Shown here: positions 33,501-44,770 of the stretch, piece by piece
Layout: each line of letters starts with the position of its first letter
Position numbering within the stretch: position 1 is the stretch's first letter
Assembly: GCA_039000515.1 (NCBI GenBank)
Contig: JBCFYV010011135.1
Coordinates: forward strand, 28,283,491 to 28,347,490
Direction of reading: 5' to 3'
From: Timema cristinae
Lineage: Eukaryota > Arthropoda > Insecta > Phasmatodea > Timematidae
DNA length: 64,000 bases
Program-made: the position numbers and the translations under genes
The notes under the pieces: model-generated
What the model saw: the letters and a program-made list of their open reading frames with translations, nothing else
The model's database searches: none
Told to the model about the DNA's origin: nothing

Positions 33501-34382
33501 TATATTATTATTATTTTACCACGTTTAGCTAAAAAAACAATTTATGAATATTAAAACTTTAACGCAACTTAAGAGATTAACAAATTATACATTAAAAAAA
33601 ATTGGAATTACGTAAGTTCAGATAATATTTATCATTCTTAAACATTTAAACGTATTAAACCTAAAAAAAAAAAAAAGAACGCCTATGTGGTCCGAGTTAC
33701 TGGCTAAGGACTCAAAGGTGCCAGGTTCCATCGTTGGCACTCACAGATATCTCAGTGTAGCAGAAGCAGTGGGTCTAGGACGGGGTTGGACTCCGTCTCG
33801 TGTGGACAAATTAAGAGCTAGTTGAATAAAAAAGTAACAGATTTTGTCTAAAAAACTGAGACTAATGTCCGAAAAGTTTCTAATATATTAGCCACATAAC
33901 ATCCTATATCCGTAGAAGTTGGCAATCTTTCGCCAGCAGTTTGCAGCTGCTTGGTATATGACTTTATGGCAGGTTGAAGCTATGAGAGAAAGAGAGTTTG
34001 TTAATTAACCTAATTAATTCTACTTTTACTTGATTTTTTGTACCTTTAACTACCAATCAAAATAGTTTGCTTGAACTAATACATATACGGACCTTGCTTT
34101 GAATTAAAAGCAGAGAGAGAATAATCAATTATAATTATATTTGTTGTATTTAGCTTTGATCCTTTCTTTGTTTTTTGATCCGTGGTATTAGTATGTAAAC
34201 TCAAGTCTTTAGTTTACAATCTATTGCTAAACACAACAACGTGTTTGTAACATCCTTTCTGGATTTGTTTATTAAAGGTTACCAATAAACATGTGAGTTT
34301 GATCCACTGTTTTGTATTAGTATTATAAATTATCGAGCTTTTTGAAGCTTATATTTAATCTAATATTGTTTTTTTTTCTTAG
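33501..34382. other. AT-rich stretch before the first visible RNPS1 exon
   Basis: 33685-33800 is tRNA/SINE-like (CTATGTGGTCCGAGTTACTG). No RNPS1 initiator exon found. Confidence 0.4.
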
Positions 34383-34525
34383 GGCCGCAATAAGCGTGAC
34401 GCCAGCAATGGAAAAAGTGACTCGGACAGTGAAGCTTCTGAAAAGGATACTAAAAAAGAAAGAGGACGAGACAAGAAGAAAAAAAGTGCATCTTCATCGA
34501 GTGGAAGTGGTAGTAGCAGTAGGAG
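34383..34525 (+). CDS. RNPS1: RNPS1 first visible coding exon
   Basis: 143 bp after a poly-T acceptor (TTTTCTTAG). Encodes GRNKRDASNGKSDSDSEASE, then KDTKKERGRDKKKKSAS. Donor GTAATT. Confidence 0.88.
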
Positions 34526-37500
34526 GTAATTACGTAAAAAAAAAAAAAACTAATGTACTATAATATTTTCAATTAATCTTCCGATATCATAGCTTGTTTC
34601 CTTTCACATAATGTCGGCTTTTTTTAGAATTCATTGAAGCACTTCGCTTAGACGAAGTACTTGGCATTTATAGATTCTATTTAATGTTAAGTTATAAAAT
34701 TAATACATTTCTCTTTTGCTGTATCCGAATAGTCCAAGACTCCCTAGTCAGGTACTTTATTAGTTTTAGACTTGATACAGTCTTGATGATTTTACACTTC
34801 TCGTGGTATTCATAGCGAAGACTGCATCAAACTATTTGAATGGCAACAACGGTATTTAAAATGGCGGAAAACGGAAGTCATTGCTCTAGCAGACGAAACA
34901 ATAATACTAAAACTGACATTGTGAGAAGGCGTATGGCTTGTAGACTTCTGTATGCATGTTTACCAAGACATCGAGAAGACTGCATCGATCTCCTCCCTGA
35001 TTATTCGGACAGATCTACGCTTGGTCACTTGATTACTAATGCAGCTATCAAGGCCACGAACCAAGACGCCGCATAAGTAGACTATTCGGATACACCCTTG
35101 ACGTTCTTGCGATTAAGGATGTAACTACATAGGCTCTTTACTTTATGTTGTATTGTAAAGGCTGAAAGGGAGTTATCTGTTACACTAGACAATACAAAAC
35201 AATATTTAGAGACCTGAACAATACATTGACTAGCGATGTTGCGGAACAGCAGTAGTAATGATGCTAACCTGATTGCTTACTTGCAGCTCCAGTGGGTCGA
35301 GTTCTCGCTCCTCCAGTGGCTCCAGTTCATCCCACAGCTCCAGCTCGGGTTCCAGTTCTCACTCTAGCTCAAGTTCCAGCAGTTCAGGCAGTTCCACGTC
35401 CAGTTCCACCACGAGGGCTCGGCCGAAACGCAAGTATGTCGTTAAAAAAATAAGTACCCAAGAAGAATTAACAGACATGTGAAAATGTGACAGTAGTTTA
35501 TTTATGACTTTTTAACCATATTAGTCATATTAATCATAGAGCTTTCCTCTTTACCTTGAGATAAGAAGTTTCCTCTAACAACTACAGTCATTGTATTTGA
35601 GAACTAGCAGCGAGCTTTCCTCTTTACCTTGAGATAAGAAGTTTCCTCTAACAAATACAGTCATTTATTGTTATTTGAGAACTAGCAGCGAGCTTTCCTC
35701 TTTACCTTGAGATAAGAAGTTTCCTCTAACAAATACAGCCATTGTTTGATATTTGAGAACTAGCAGCGAGTTTTCCTCTTTACCTGAGATAAGAAGTTTC
35801 CTCTAACAAATACAGTCATTGTTTGATATTTGAGAACTAGCAGCGAGCTTTCCTCTTTACCTTGAGATAAGAAGTTTCCTCTAACAATACAGCCCATTTT
35901 GATATTTGAGAACTAGCAGCGAGCTTTCCTCTTTACCTTGAGATAAGAAGTTTCCTCTAACAAATACAGTCATTGTTTGATATTTGAGAACTAGCAGCGA
36001 CAAAAATGTTGGCACACTTCCTATAAATGCAACCTTTCTTAATCTCTTAAACCACTCTCATAATGAGTTCATACTCATAAAGTAGAAAGGTTTTAAGATG
36101 CAATGCTAAAAAAAACCTTAAGGGTAAAAAATGTTCATTATTTTAATATGCTATCAGATTAGAACTAAAAACAGATGCTTGCTAAATAAGGCGATATACT
36201 AGCATGTAGGCCCAAAATGTATTATATTAAAAACTTAAAGGACTACATTATAATTAATTTTAATCCAACTGGAAATCAAATCAAATTCTCTTGTTTAATG
36301 GAAGGGTATTTAATTTTATATTAAATTTGAAAACAAACTTCTACAACATCGAACAATCAGTGTAATATATATATTTTTGAATTATTTGATATTAATCATA
36401 TATCATAATATTGTTACAATTCACTTGAGCCCTAGGCTTTTACTTTTAGCGTAATATCTGAATATTGGATCTTACGATTATACAGGTTGTGAATTTATTT
36501 TACGAGTAGTAGTATCCAGATTGTATAGTTGACAATAGTGGCATTCTTATAGTAAGCTTAAGGCATATAACCTAGAACTTAAGTAGATAATACAGCTAGA
36601 ACCAGACGTCTTAAGAGCCCGTCTTAACCCCCGGATAACACCTAACTTGGGTAGGTAATACAGCTAGAACCAGACGTCTTAAGAGCCTGTCTTAACCCCC
36701 CGGATAACACCTAACTTGGTAGGTAATACAGCTAGAACCAGACGTCTTAAGAGCCCGTCTCACCCCCCAGATAACACCTAACTTAGGTAGGTAATACTGC
36801 TAGAACCAGACGTCTTAAGAGCCGTCTCACCCCCAGATAACACCTAACTTAGGTAGGTAATACAGCTAGAACCAGACTCTTAAGAGCCCGTCTCACCCCC
36901 AGATAACACCTAACTTAGTAGGTAATACAGCTAGAACCAGACGTCTTAAGAGCCGTCTCACTCCTTAGATAACACCTAACTTAGGTAGGTAATACAGCTA
37001 GAACCAGACGTCTTAAGAGCCGTCTCACCCCCCAGATAACACCTATCTTAGGTAGGTAATACAGCTAGAACCAGACGTCTTAAGAGCCCGTCTCACCCCC
37101 CAGATAACACCTAGCTTAGGTAGGTAATACAGCTAGAACCAGACGTCTTAAGAGCCCGTCTCACCCCCAGATAACACCTAACTTAGGTAGGTAATACTGC
37201 TAGAACCAGACGTCTTAAGAGCCCGTCTCACCCCCCAGATGACACATAACTTTAGGTAGGTAATACAAAAGGTAAATCTAAAAAATTCACACAAACTGTC
37301 CCATACTTTATGTTTAATTTCACTAGCTAAGTACACTATAGTTAACCACTAAACAAGGATATGGGAATCAAACCAGGGATCTTTGGTTTAAACTGAATGT
37401 TTGTGAATGATACTACCAAAGTTTAATTTCAGTGTACAAAGTTAAATCACCTTATAAAATAAACTTATCTCCATCATAATAAAATAACAAAACCCAGATT

Positions 37501-40500
37501 AAAACTTGTAACAAAACAAATAATTTCACAAATAACTTTGTTGTTTCTCACAGACCAGGAAGTCCGAGTCACAGCAAAAGTCCGGATGTGAAGAAAGTTA
37601 AGGAAAAAGAAGAAAAGAAGAAAAAACCTGAAAAACCCAAACCAAAAGTTCGATCAAGGTAGGTAATAAACATAAGCTTGGATGGACATTTTTTTTTTTT
37701 AGAAATGTTATAGTCCCTAAATTTTGACCTCGGATTTCTTGACACTTGAACGATTTCGATCCTTTTATTATTGTCATAATCATCATCGTCGTCATGAACA
37801 GTTTACAGCCATTGGCCGAGGGTTTTTGGAACATAGGCCCTTCCAACGTATACTTTCTCTCCGCCATGAGCACTCACTCCTCTCCTCTATCCTTTACACT
37901 CCCTTCAGCCATCCGTCCCTTGGTTTTACTCTCAGGATATTACTCTCCTAATATCCTCCATTCTCCTCTCATGCTCATACCACCTTAGTCGTGTCTTCTA
38001 TATCCTGTCCTGGACTAGTTCCTCCATAACTATTCATCTCACCTTATTGATTCTCATCCTATCCATTCTTGTCACTCTTATAGCACTTGGAGACCTGGTG
38101 ATCTAGGGGTAAGGGTTCAATCCTCGGTCCCGGCACAGATTTATCTGATTACCAAACCCTTCCTTCACCTCTGACAAGACATCTTGTGAATGTGGGGAAT
38201 GCCAGGCCTCCGCCGTGGTTCGGATCCCACGTTAAACTGTAGGTCCTCCATTTCATCTCACAATCAACCTACCATTACACATTAGCATAAGTGTGTATAA
38301 CCTGAATGGGTAGTAAGACGCGGTGATGTTGATAATAATAATAATTTCATTTCACAGTCTTGAATTCAGCTTCCATCCTCCGCCTTCATTACCCCCACGT
38401 TTCTGCCGCGTATATCATTTTTGATGCATAATATGTCTTGTAGATTATACTTCCTTGCTGCAATCCTTTTCTATAAATTACTCTTCTCTTCTCTTTAAGC
38501 TGCACTGAAAAAAATGGGAACTTCTTCTGGAACACGAGGAATTTTATAATAAAAAAAAAATAGTGGCAAACCTTTTAAAAAATTAGAGCCTGAAGGTTAT
38601 GGTTATAAAAAGGACAAGTGAAAGCCTTATATTTAATATATTACTATTATATGTTCTGTCTTACGACAGGTCCATTCCTTTTGTCAGTGAACTTAGACCG
38701 CCAATGCACCCTGTCCTCTGCCGCCTCCTTCAGCTCCCATAATTTTCTTCTTTCCTTCAAGTCATCCAATATTAGAATCCTCCTCCTTCCTAAGCTCCTC
38801 TTTCCCCCAACCTTTCCTCCTATGACGTCATACAGAAGATAGTTCCTCCTAAGGATGTGTCTGATACAGTTTGCTTTGTACCGAATAATCTCACCCACTA
38901 TTCATTTGTCACCCTGTCTGTCCATCTGATATTCTCAAGCCTTCTTCATATTTCAAAGCTCTTCAAGTATTTCTTTTTCATCTTCCTGAGAATCCAATTT
39001 TCTGTTCCAAATGTAACATTTTATCAGTATCTTCCTCAGTTCCAAACTGATATTGCTGGTCAGTGCAGTAATATCTTCTTGTTGAAAGCTCCCTTGGCCA
39101 TAACAATCCTCGACCTATGAACTAATTAAAATGTAAAATGGATATAAAATTTGTAAAAAAGAGCATTTTCTTACTTTGAGGTTATTTTTAATTAAAACAT
39201 TGATATTTTTCTTGAGTTTGAGGGTAATATAAAGCTAGAAATAGTTCCAGTTCAATTTTTGTAATGAGTTCATGCATACATACATGAATTTTTTTAAAAA
39301 TAAAAATTTTTTTTTTCTGTAATAAATAAATTGACAGGGAGATCAAGGTTTGAATCCTGGTCGGGTGTGAACTGAGGGTAGTTTTTCCTCTCTCCCTCCA
39401 TGCACTCCGAACACGTGGTAAGAATTGGTAATAAAAAAATAATATTGCACAAGCTATATATTTTTTAAATTAGACAAAATATTTAAGGGCTCTATTTGAA
39501 ATAAAATAGTATTTTAAAACTTGAATCATGTTGATTAAACTCAGAATTTTTCCAGTTTCCTTTTTATAAATCTTTCGAACTGAATTCGAACAACTACTAA
39601 AATGTGACTCAAACTCTAATTGTCGACTACTCGCGAAAATTTTAGGTTCACCATTTTTTTTTTTGGGTCTGAAACAGGTCTCCGTCACCGCGACGTAAAC
39701 GTAAGGAGCGTTCTCCCACCCCTCGCCCCATCAAGATCCACGTAGGACGCCTTACCAGGAACGTAACTCGGGAACATATCCTTGAGATCTTCTCCACGTA
39801 CGGCGCGGTGAAGAGCGTCGAGTTTCCGTCTGATAGGTGCCACCCTCACAACGGGCGCGGCTTCGCTTACATAGAGTTTGAGACGCCTAACGAAGCAGAG
39901 AATGCGATGAAACACATGGATGGAGGTAAACCCGTGCAAATTTTCTAAGATTTTATAATTATGAAACAAAAATGCTTCAACTGGAAAGTTTTGATTCAAA
40001 TCAGACTAGGGTAGAATCCACTATTGTACGAATCCCGAATCTCCAATTTAGCTTTGAATCTCAAATCTTAATCTTTGTAATAATGAAATAGAAATATATT
40101 TAAAATATAGAAACTACAGATGGTTAATAAATTTTAACATTTTCTCTTATAATCTATTCATTATAACATTCAATTGAGTGCTAAATCACTGGTCTGGGGC
40201 CTGGTTGTTGAGCTCATCTTATATTTATAATTGTTTCTGAACCACCAATAAACAGGGTTAAGAGTTATAAAACAAATTTTACTTTAAAAATATGATTTTT
40301 TTTAAAAGGATTTAAGTCTCGAATCTGAAATTTTCTCTAGTCTTAAGGATCCAGGAGATTTGAGTCTCCTATCTCTAGTTAAAATGTTTCTATTCCGAAT
40401 CCAGGGGCTCACTGTTGATTGTGGTAGTAAACTAAGCTGTGCTGATCTGTAGAAATATCACCGGTTCTAATACACAAACTGGTACAGGTCAAATCGACGG

Positions 40501-42340
40501 TCAGGAGATAACGGCTGCGCCGGTGTTGCTCCCCAAGCCTCGGCCACCTCCGCCTCGCCGGAGCCCTCCGCCCATCCGCAGGGCCCCACCGCGCAGGGCA
40601 TGGTCGCCCCCAAGGTAATAATATAGTACTCGCTTTAAATTAGATCTTTTATCAATTTATTTGTCAGAATTTGCGTCCAAGCTTTATTCAGAACAGGCGT
40701 GCCCGAACCTGTTTGATCATATGGGTCACATTGAAAATATAAATTACTGAGTGGGCCCCCATTTAAAAAAAGGGGCACTTTTTTTTACTGTTTTAAAGGT
40801 GGGATGCAGAAAACGCGATAAAAGGTCAGTATTTTTGTAGTTTTTTTTTCATAGCAAAACAATTTTATGGTTAAAATAAATCAAATATTGTTTAGTACAA
40901 ACCTAGAGCTTAATTTTCTTCATGTGGTGTTATCAACAGTTGTTGAATATCTATCAAGAGCATGGCGATATTAGACAAAACACTTTTTAAGTGAAAAAAA
41001 AAAGTTATCATTAAATTCCAGGACACCCTTGACAGATATTCAACAACTGTTGAAATCACCGCGTGAAGAAAATTAAACTCTTATGTTTTTACTGAAGAAA
41101 TTTTGACCAAAAATGTTTTAATATAAAAAAAACTGTCCTTTATCGCGTCCCTTACATCTCCATCTTAAAGGACCCATCTCAGGATTGGTTGAGAGGGAAA
41201 TTAGATACATAGTAACTCTTGATCAAGGAGTCTACAGTAGCCCCACGGCTTCTTTGGTGCTGACTGACAGCTGACAGTCAACATTTAGGTATATACCTAA
41301 ATTTTGATCGTAAGAAGTGACAGCTGCTAAACACATGTTGTTGCAGATAATATGGTTCGGCGTAGGGATACATAAATTGGTCTGGTAACTTTTAAAAGCT
41401 GTGAGCTGTCATTCAGCACCAAAGAAGCCATGGGGCTACTGTAGATGGGAGGTGCAGGTAAACAGCGAGTGAGAGGAGAAGACCAGAAACAAATATAGGA
41501 AGAAGAAAGAAAGAGTGCATTGAGTGGTCACTTCGAGCAACGCTTTTCTATACTTCTGACAAAAAAGAAAAAAAAAAAGATTCTTCCAACCTAATTGTTA
41601 ATTAACGGAAAAAAAAATTGAATCACAAATTAAAATTCCATTTTCAACGTGCACATCTTTTTTTTTTTCACAAGGGCTATTAGTTTTAAAATGTCAATCA
41701 TCTGCTTGCGGTAGATATCGAGCAATGCTAATAACCGAGCGCCAAATAAACTCTTCACTTTATTAGTAATGATATTTAGATTTCAGGGTTTCAAAGAAGT
41801 TAAAAATAGTGCAAATATCTCATCTAAATCTATGAGGCCTATCATGATTTTCTCCCTGAACCTCTAATAAATGAGAATATAAGTTTTTTTGATAAAATAC
41901 ATTGATGCATCCAGTTAAATTACTGGTCTGGGGTCGTGTTGTTGAGTTCATATAATTATAATTGGTTCTGAACCACCAATAAACAGTATTAGAACTCATA
42001 ACATTTAGAAAAAAAAAAAATATTATTATTATTATTTTTTTTTTCCAAATTTTGAACCTGATATTTTCCCGAATCCTCATATCTCGAATATCTTAAAGGA
42101 TTCTAGGATTCCATCCTTATGAGATTTATTCCTTGGTTTGCATGTTAATTGTTGCCGTTTTTGTTAATTTACATCTGACTGAGGTGCCGATCTCTCCCGT
42201 ACAGATACCGTCGGCGTTCTCCTCCGCCACCGCGACGCCGGTCTCCTCCTCCTCGACGTCGACCCAGATCGCGTTCAAGGTCTCGCAGCCCAGCTCGTCG
42301 CAGGCGTTACAGCCGTTCGAGTTCCAGCAGCTCTCGCTAG
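34383..42340 (+). CDS. RNPS1: RNPS1, serine-rich RNA-binding splicing and exon-junction protein (first exon not found)
   Basis: Exons: 34383-34525, 35287-35433, 37554-37658, 39678-39925, 40488-40614 and 42205-42340. All have GT-AG borders and compatible phases; together they give 906 bp, 301 residues plus stop. Order of regions: acidic/basic segment (EKDTKKERGRDKKKK), a poly-Ser tract, a Lys-rich linker, one RRM (RNP2 IHVGRL, RNP1 GRGFAYIEF, ending KHMDGGQIDGQEITAAPVL), then a Pro/Arg and RS-rich tail (RRRSPPPPRRR-like blocks) ending SSSSSSR. By family knowledge RNPS1 is nuclear, promotes splicing and joins the ASAP/PSAP parts of the exon-junction complex. The first visible exon begins in phase 0 with GGC; no initiator exon could be seen in 31.1-34.4 kb, so the N-terminus is incomplete. 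AATAAA at 42414 follows the stop. Confidence 0.93.
34720..35094. mobile_element. TGTATCC-ended TIR element, copy 2, in an RNPS1 intron
   Basis: Perfect 15-bp TIRs TGTATCCGAATAGTC and GACTATTCGGATACA. Contains a 78-codon ORF (34840-35076, starts MATTVFKMAENGSHC) not recognised as a transposase. Confidence 0.82.
35287..35433 (+). CDS. RNPS1: RNPS1 poly-serine exon
   Basis: 147 bp after TTGCAG. Almost entirely Ser with a few Gly, His and Arg, ending TTRARPKR. Mixed AGY and TCN serine codons show a maintained protein tract and not a simple trinucleotide expansion. Donor GTATGT. Confidence 0.88.
35539..36001. repeat. Minisatellite, 72-79-bp unit, six copies, RNPS1 intron
   Basis: Unit GAGCTTTCCTCTTTACCTTG, AGATAAGAAGTTTCCTCTAA, ending GAGAACTAGCAGC. 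Small indels between copies. Confidence 0.93.
36010..36115 (+). repeat. SINE type A 3' fragment
   Basis: CACTTCCTATAAATGCAACC to GATGCAATGCTAAA. Confidence 0.5.
36575..37270. repeat. Minisatellite, about 67-bp unit, about ten copies, RNPS1 intron
   Basis: Unit GTAGGTAATACAGCTAGAAC, CAGACGTCTTAAGAGCCCGT, then CTCACCCCCCAGATAACACC. C-run lengths vary between copies. Confidence 0.93.
37554..37658 (+). CDS. RNPS1: RNPS1 lysine-rich exon
   Basis: 105 bp after TTCTCACAG: PGSPSHSKSPDVKKVKEKEE, then a Lys/Pro-rich run ending KVRS. Donor GTAGGT. Confidence 0.88.
37740..38090 (-). repeat. Probable LINE 3' portion, interrupted by SINE B
   Basis: CT-rich text continuing beyond the SINE at 38346-38510 and leading to LINE coding remnants at 38647-39120. 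The assignment rests on position and texture. Confidence 0.4.
38090..38345 (+). repeat. SINE type B, copy 4 (head deleted internally)
   Basis: GGTGATCTAGGGGTAAGGGT joins directly to TCAATCCTCGGTCCCGG. Tail CCTGAATGGGTAGTAAGACG. Confidence 0.88.
38647..39120 (-). pseudogene. LINE (non-LTR retrotransposon) C-terminal remnant
   Basis: Minus-strand reading: AKGAFNKKILL, then stops, EIIRYKANCIRHILRRNYLL, GKRSLGRRRILILDDLKERR, ELKEAAEDRVHWRS. This is the WIGHxLR...GKRxRGRRRxxxLDDLK...ERAxDRxxWR end of LINE reverse-transcriptase proteins. Stops and shifts show it is dead. Confidence 0.8.
39337..39440 (+). repeat. SINE type A fragment
   Basis: GACAGGGAGATCAAGGTTTG, AATCCTGGTCGGGTG, and CTCTCCCTCCATGCA. 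Confidence 0.5.
39678..39925 (+). CDS. RNPS1: RNPS1 RRM exon
   Basis: 248 bp after GAAACAG. Encodes most of the RRM: RNP2 IHVGRL, REHILEIFSTYG, RNP1 GRGFAYIEF, ENAMKHMDG. Donor GTAAAC. GC-rich against its AT-rich surroundings. Confidence 0.95.
40005..40410. repeat. Dispersed GAATCC-rich repeat, copy 1 (RNPS1 intron)
   Basis: Shares TCTGGGG(C/T)C(T/G)TGTTGTTGAG-like and GGTTCTGAACCACCAATAAA-type text with 41885-42115. Confidence 0.55.
40488..40614 (+). CDS. RNPS1: RNPS1 end-of-RRM and proline-rich exon
   Basis: 127 bp after GGTACAG: GQIDGQEITAAPVLLPKPRP, then Pro/Arg repeats ending WSPP. Donor GTAATA. Confidence 0.93.
40794..41170. repeat. Foldback element, copy 1 (RNPS1 intron)
   Basis: Arms read AAACGCGATAAAAGG against CCTTTATCGCGTCCC, and TCAACAGTTGTTGAATATC against GATATTCAACAACTGTTGA; also GAAAATTAAACTC against GAGCTTAATTTTC. 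A sister lies at 47477-48300. Confidence 0.75.
41235..41441. mobile_element. TA-flanked MITE, copy 3 (RNPS1 intron)
   Basis: CAGTAGCCCCACGGCTTCTT and inverse AAGAAGCCATGGGGCTACTG; TA at 41233-41234 and 41442-41443. Confidence 0.9.
41885..42115. repeat. Dispersed GAATCC-rich repeat, copy 2
   Basis: GGTTCTGAACCACCAATAAA and CCGAATCCTCATATCTCGAA shared with 40005-40410. Confidence 0.55.
42205..42340 (+). CDS. RNPS1: RNPS1 last coding exon, RS tail
   Basis: 136 bp after CGTACAG: YRRRSPPPPRRRSPPPRRR, then RSRSRSRS and a Ser run ending SSR and TAG (42338-42340). Confidence 0.93.
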
Positions 42341-42689
42341 AACGATCTGCTGTGTGTATATACACACATTTTGTGTGTGTGTAATTCTTTAAGACAAGTT
42401 TTAATTATTAAAAAATAAAGTTGAAATGTGCATAATTAAAATTTAATCACTTTTATGTTTTTTTTTGTTGTATTTACCATATCCACGACCTAAGAACAAT
42501 TGCAAGCCAAGAAGGCGCCTCAACTTAGAAAAGCTGGAACACTAAAACTTTGTTATAAAGAGCAGAAAATAAAACACGATGTCTAGCTAAACTAAATTTT
42601 AAAATTCCTTAAGTTTACCAAAGCCAATTTCCCACCACTATGTAGTCCACCCTCCCATTATTTTAATAATTTGTTTAGACTGGCACAGG

Positions 42690-43095
42690 TTCTGAAATTG
42701 TGTCACACTATGAAGTGTCTAATTCAGCCTAAATCATTGAGTTGTGCGAAGTTAAATTTTAGTGAACGCATATTGCGACATTAAAATATCACCTTAACCA
42801 ACCAGTACATTTTAAAATTGTCGTGAGATACTTTTTTTTTTTTTTAGTAGTTTAGTTTATTCATCCTTTAATGTAATAAAATTCTCACGCATGCACATAG
42901 CTATGACTCAACTTTGTCTATAAAGACATGTGGTTGAGGGGTGGAAAGATAATATGAAAATCACATGTTGACAGAGATTTGCAATGTGTATTAAATGGGA
43001 TAAAAATATTATTTTACCAATTGTAAGTATAAGTTTCATTATAATTTCAGTGAATGTGAAAATTCTGAAAATTGATCAAATTCCCAAGGTCGCTG
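42690..43095. repeat. Dispersed repeat, second copy of the 14.2-kb family
   Basis: ATGACTCAACTTTGTCTATA, AAAGACATGTGGTTGAGGG and CACATGTTGACAGAG align with 14340-14420. Confidence 0.5.
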
Positions 43096-43719
43096 GACAT
43101 CCTGCTAAAGCGTGACCTATGGCGATAGTAATAAGTACATGTATTGCCCAATTGATTTAAATAAAAACCTGCAAACTAATTTTTTAATGTTCGCTTTTTT
43201 TTTTAAATTCAATCTTTGTTCACAAAACTACACATTGCAGATCATTTTAAAGAATGGTAAACTAATTCCACTTTTTCAATTCAAAGTAGGAGTGTGTGAA
43301 GAATTTCAAGGTCTTGATTTGGATTGAAACAAATGTCGCCTTCAACTTCGCGTAACAAGAAAATATTTTAGCTTCAAGAGTTAAAAAGCTTCATCGATAT
43401 AAATATTGAGAGCTAAAATAATATCCCAATCTTATTTTGAAAGTAAAAGTGAGTCTAGAAAAACAAAAATCGGCTTTAAGAAATTAAAAAACAAAAACAA
43501 ATTGGGAATTTCTAATGATACTGTTTTGACTAAAAAGTAGGCCGTAATTCACACAGCTCTTCCTAGTTGATCTCTGCAACAAACTTTTACATAAGTGTCC
43601 TCTCTCCTACAAAATTGTCAAGGGTGCTAGTTGTCTCTCTCCCACAGTAATGCTCAATCCGTCTGTTAGGACCTATAGATAACTTGTGCAATAGACAAGA
43701 AACATCTATCTAGCTTGCA

Positions 43720-44140
43720 AGCTGATGTTGTAAAACGAGACTACTTGGACTTTGTATCAAAGCAAGAAGTTATTGACCAGCTTGATAAGTTCTTCATGAA
43801 TATTTTTTCTAAAGTAACTGCATCCCAGGAACTACAATATTTTACTAAAAAAAAAATCTTGTTCTCTTCCATAGCAATACGCTGTTGAGCAAAGTTTTTC
43901 TGTGAATAAAGAATGTCTGATTGAAAACCTACATGAGGACAGACTTATTGCTCAACGTGTAACTTATGATGTAGTCATTGCAGCCGGGGGTCTTCTAAAT
44001 ATGACATTTTCAAAAAATATGATTCATGCTGTAAGGAATGCATCAGGATTAAGGAAAGAAGCGCTTGAAAAGAAGAAAAGGATTGAAGTCGAAAAAGAAA
44101 ACAGTATCTGAAAAATAAGAACATTAAAAGTGAAAAGAAG
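43720..44140 (+). pseudogene. Transposon-derived coding remnant (hAT-like, uncertain)
   Basis: Readings QADVVKRDYLDFVSKQEVID and, after a break, AVEQSFSVNKECLIENLHED, RLIAQRVTYDVV, MIHAVRNASGLRKEALEKKK. The xVExxFSVNKExxxEN-xxxxLIAQR pattern recurs at the C-termini of transposon-like proteins in invertebrate genomes. One break between the two parts. Confidence 0.5.
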
Positions 44141-44199
44141 AACAGTTTGGCAAAAATCAAAGAAAGAGGCAGAAGTTTTTAAACATGAAATGCAAAAAT

Positions 44200-44345
44200 T
44201 TCCTGCAACTCTTCTTTATTTTTGGCCAGCAATACAAGATCTGCGTATTTTATTGTGTTGATGACACTTCCATCTAGGACTTCCCTAACCAGCCACTCTC
44301 TATACAAGTTGAACAGACTGGGTGACAAACAGCACCCATGCTTCA
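44200..44345 (-). pseudogene. LINE reverse-transcriptase fragment
   Basis: Minus frame: GRGVKHGCCLSPSLFNLYRE, WLVREV, then IKYADLVLLA. It corresponds to the GVRQGCxLSPxLFNxY and KYADD-VLLA motifs of LINE RT. One catalytic Asp is missing. Confidence 0.75.
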
Positions 44346-44401
44346 CTCCTCTTCCTATCTCTTCATGAAACTAATTTAAAATTCAATTTAATTTTAAAAA
44401 A

Positions 44402-44650
44402 ACCCGCCCGGTGGCGTAGTTGGCTAACGCGCTTGTGTTGAGCTCGACTGCTGAGTACGGGGAGATCGAGGTTCGAATCTCGGTCGGGTGAACTTTTTTT
44501 TTTTCCTAAATGGTTTTCCACTCTCCCTCCACGCAAATGCGGGTTCACTTCCTCTAATTCAACCTTCCAATTCCTAATCCATTAGCGTAATTAGTACTTA
44601 AAGCGTATAACCCGAACGGGTAGTAAGACGAGGTGCTAAATTATTATATT
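44402..44650 (+). repeat. SINE type A copy
   Basis: CCCGCCCGGTGGCGTAGTTG head, GGTTCGAATCTCGGTCGGGT, tail CCCGAACGGGTAGTAAGACG. Near-consensus. Confidence 0.92.
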
Positions 44651-44671
44651 ATTATTAATTTTAAAAATGAC

Positions 44672-44770
44672 ACCTGGACATAGAAATCAAACTCTGGCCT
44701 TTTGGTTTAGTATGCCAATTCTCTAACCACTGAGCTATCCAAGAGTCGTCTCATGCCCAGGTTCATTCTT
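44672..44770 (-). repeat. tRNA-derived SINE type D, single copy
   Basis: Reversed head TCTAACCACTGAGCTATCCA and body CATGCCCAGGTTCATTCTTC match both arms of the foldback at 62893-63157. Confidence 0.7.

Noticed and set aside
34342..34563. 73-codon ORF starting MKLIFNLILFF
   Set aside because: Out-of-frame reading through the acceptor of the first visible RNPS1 exon.
42133..42384. 83-codon ORF
   Set aside because: Shadow frame of the last RNPS1 exon, which is read in another frame with a clear RS tail.
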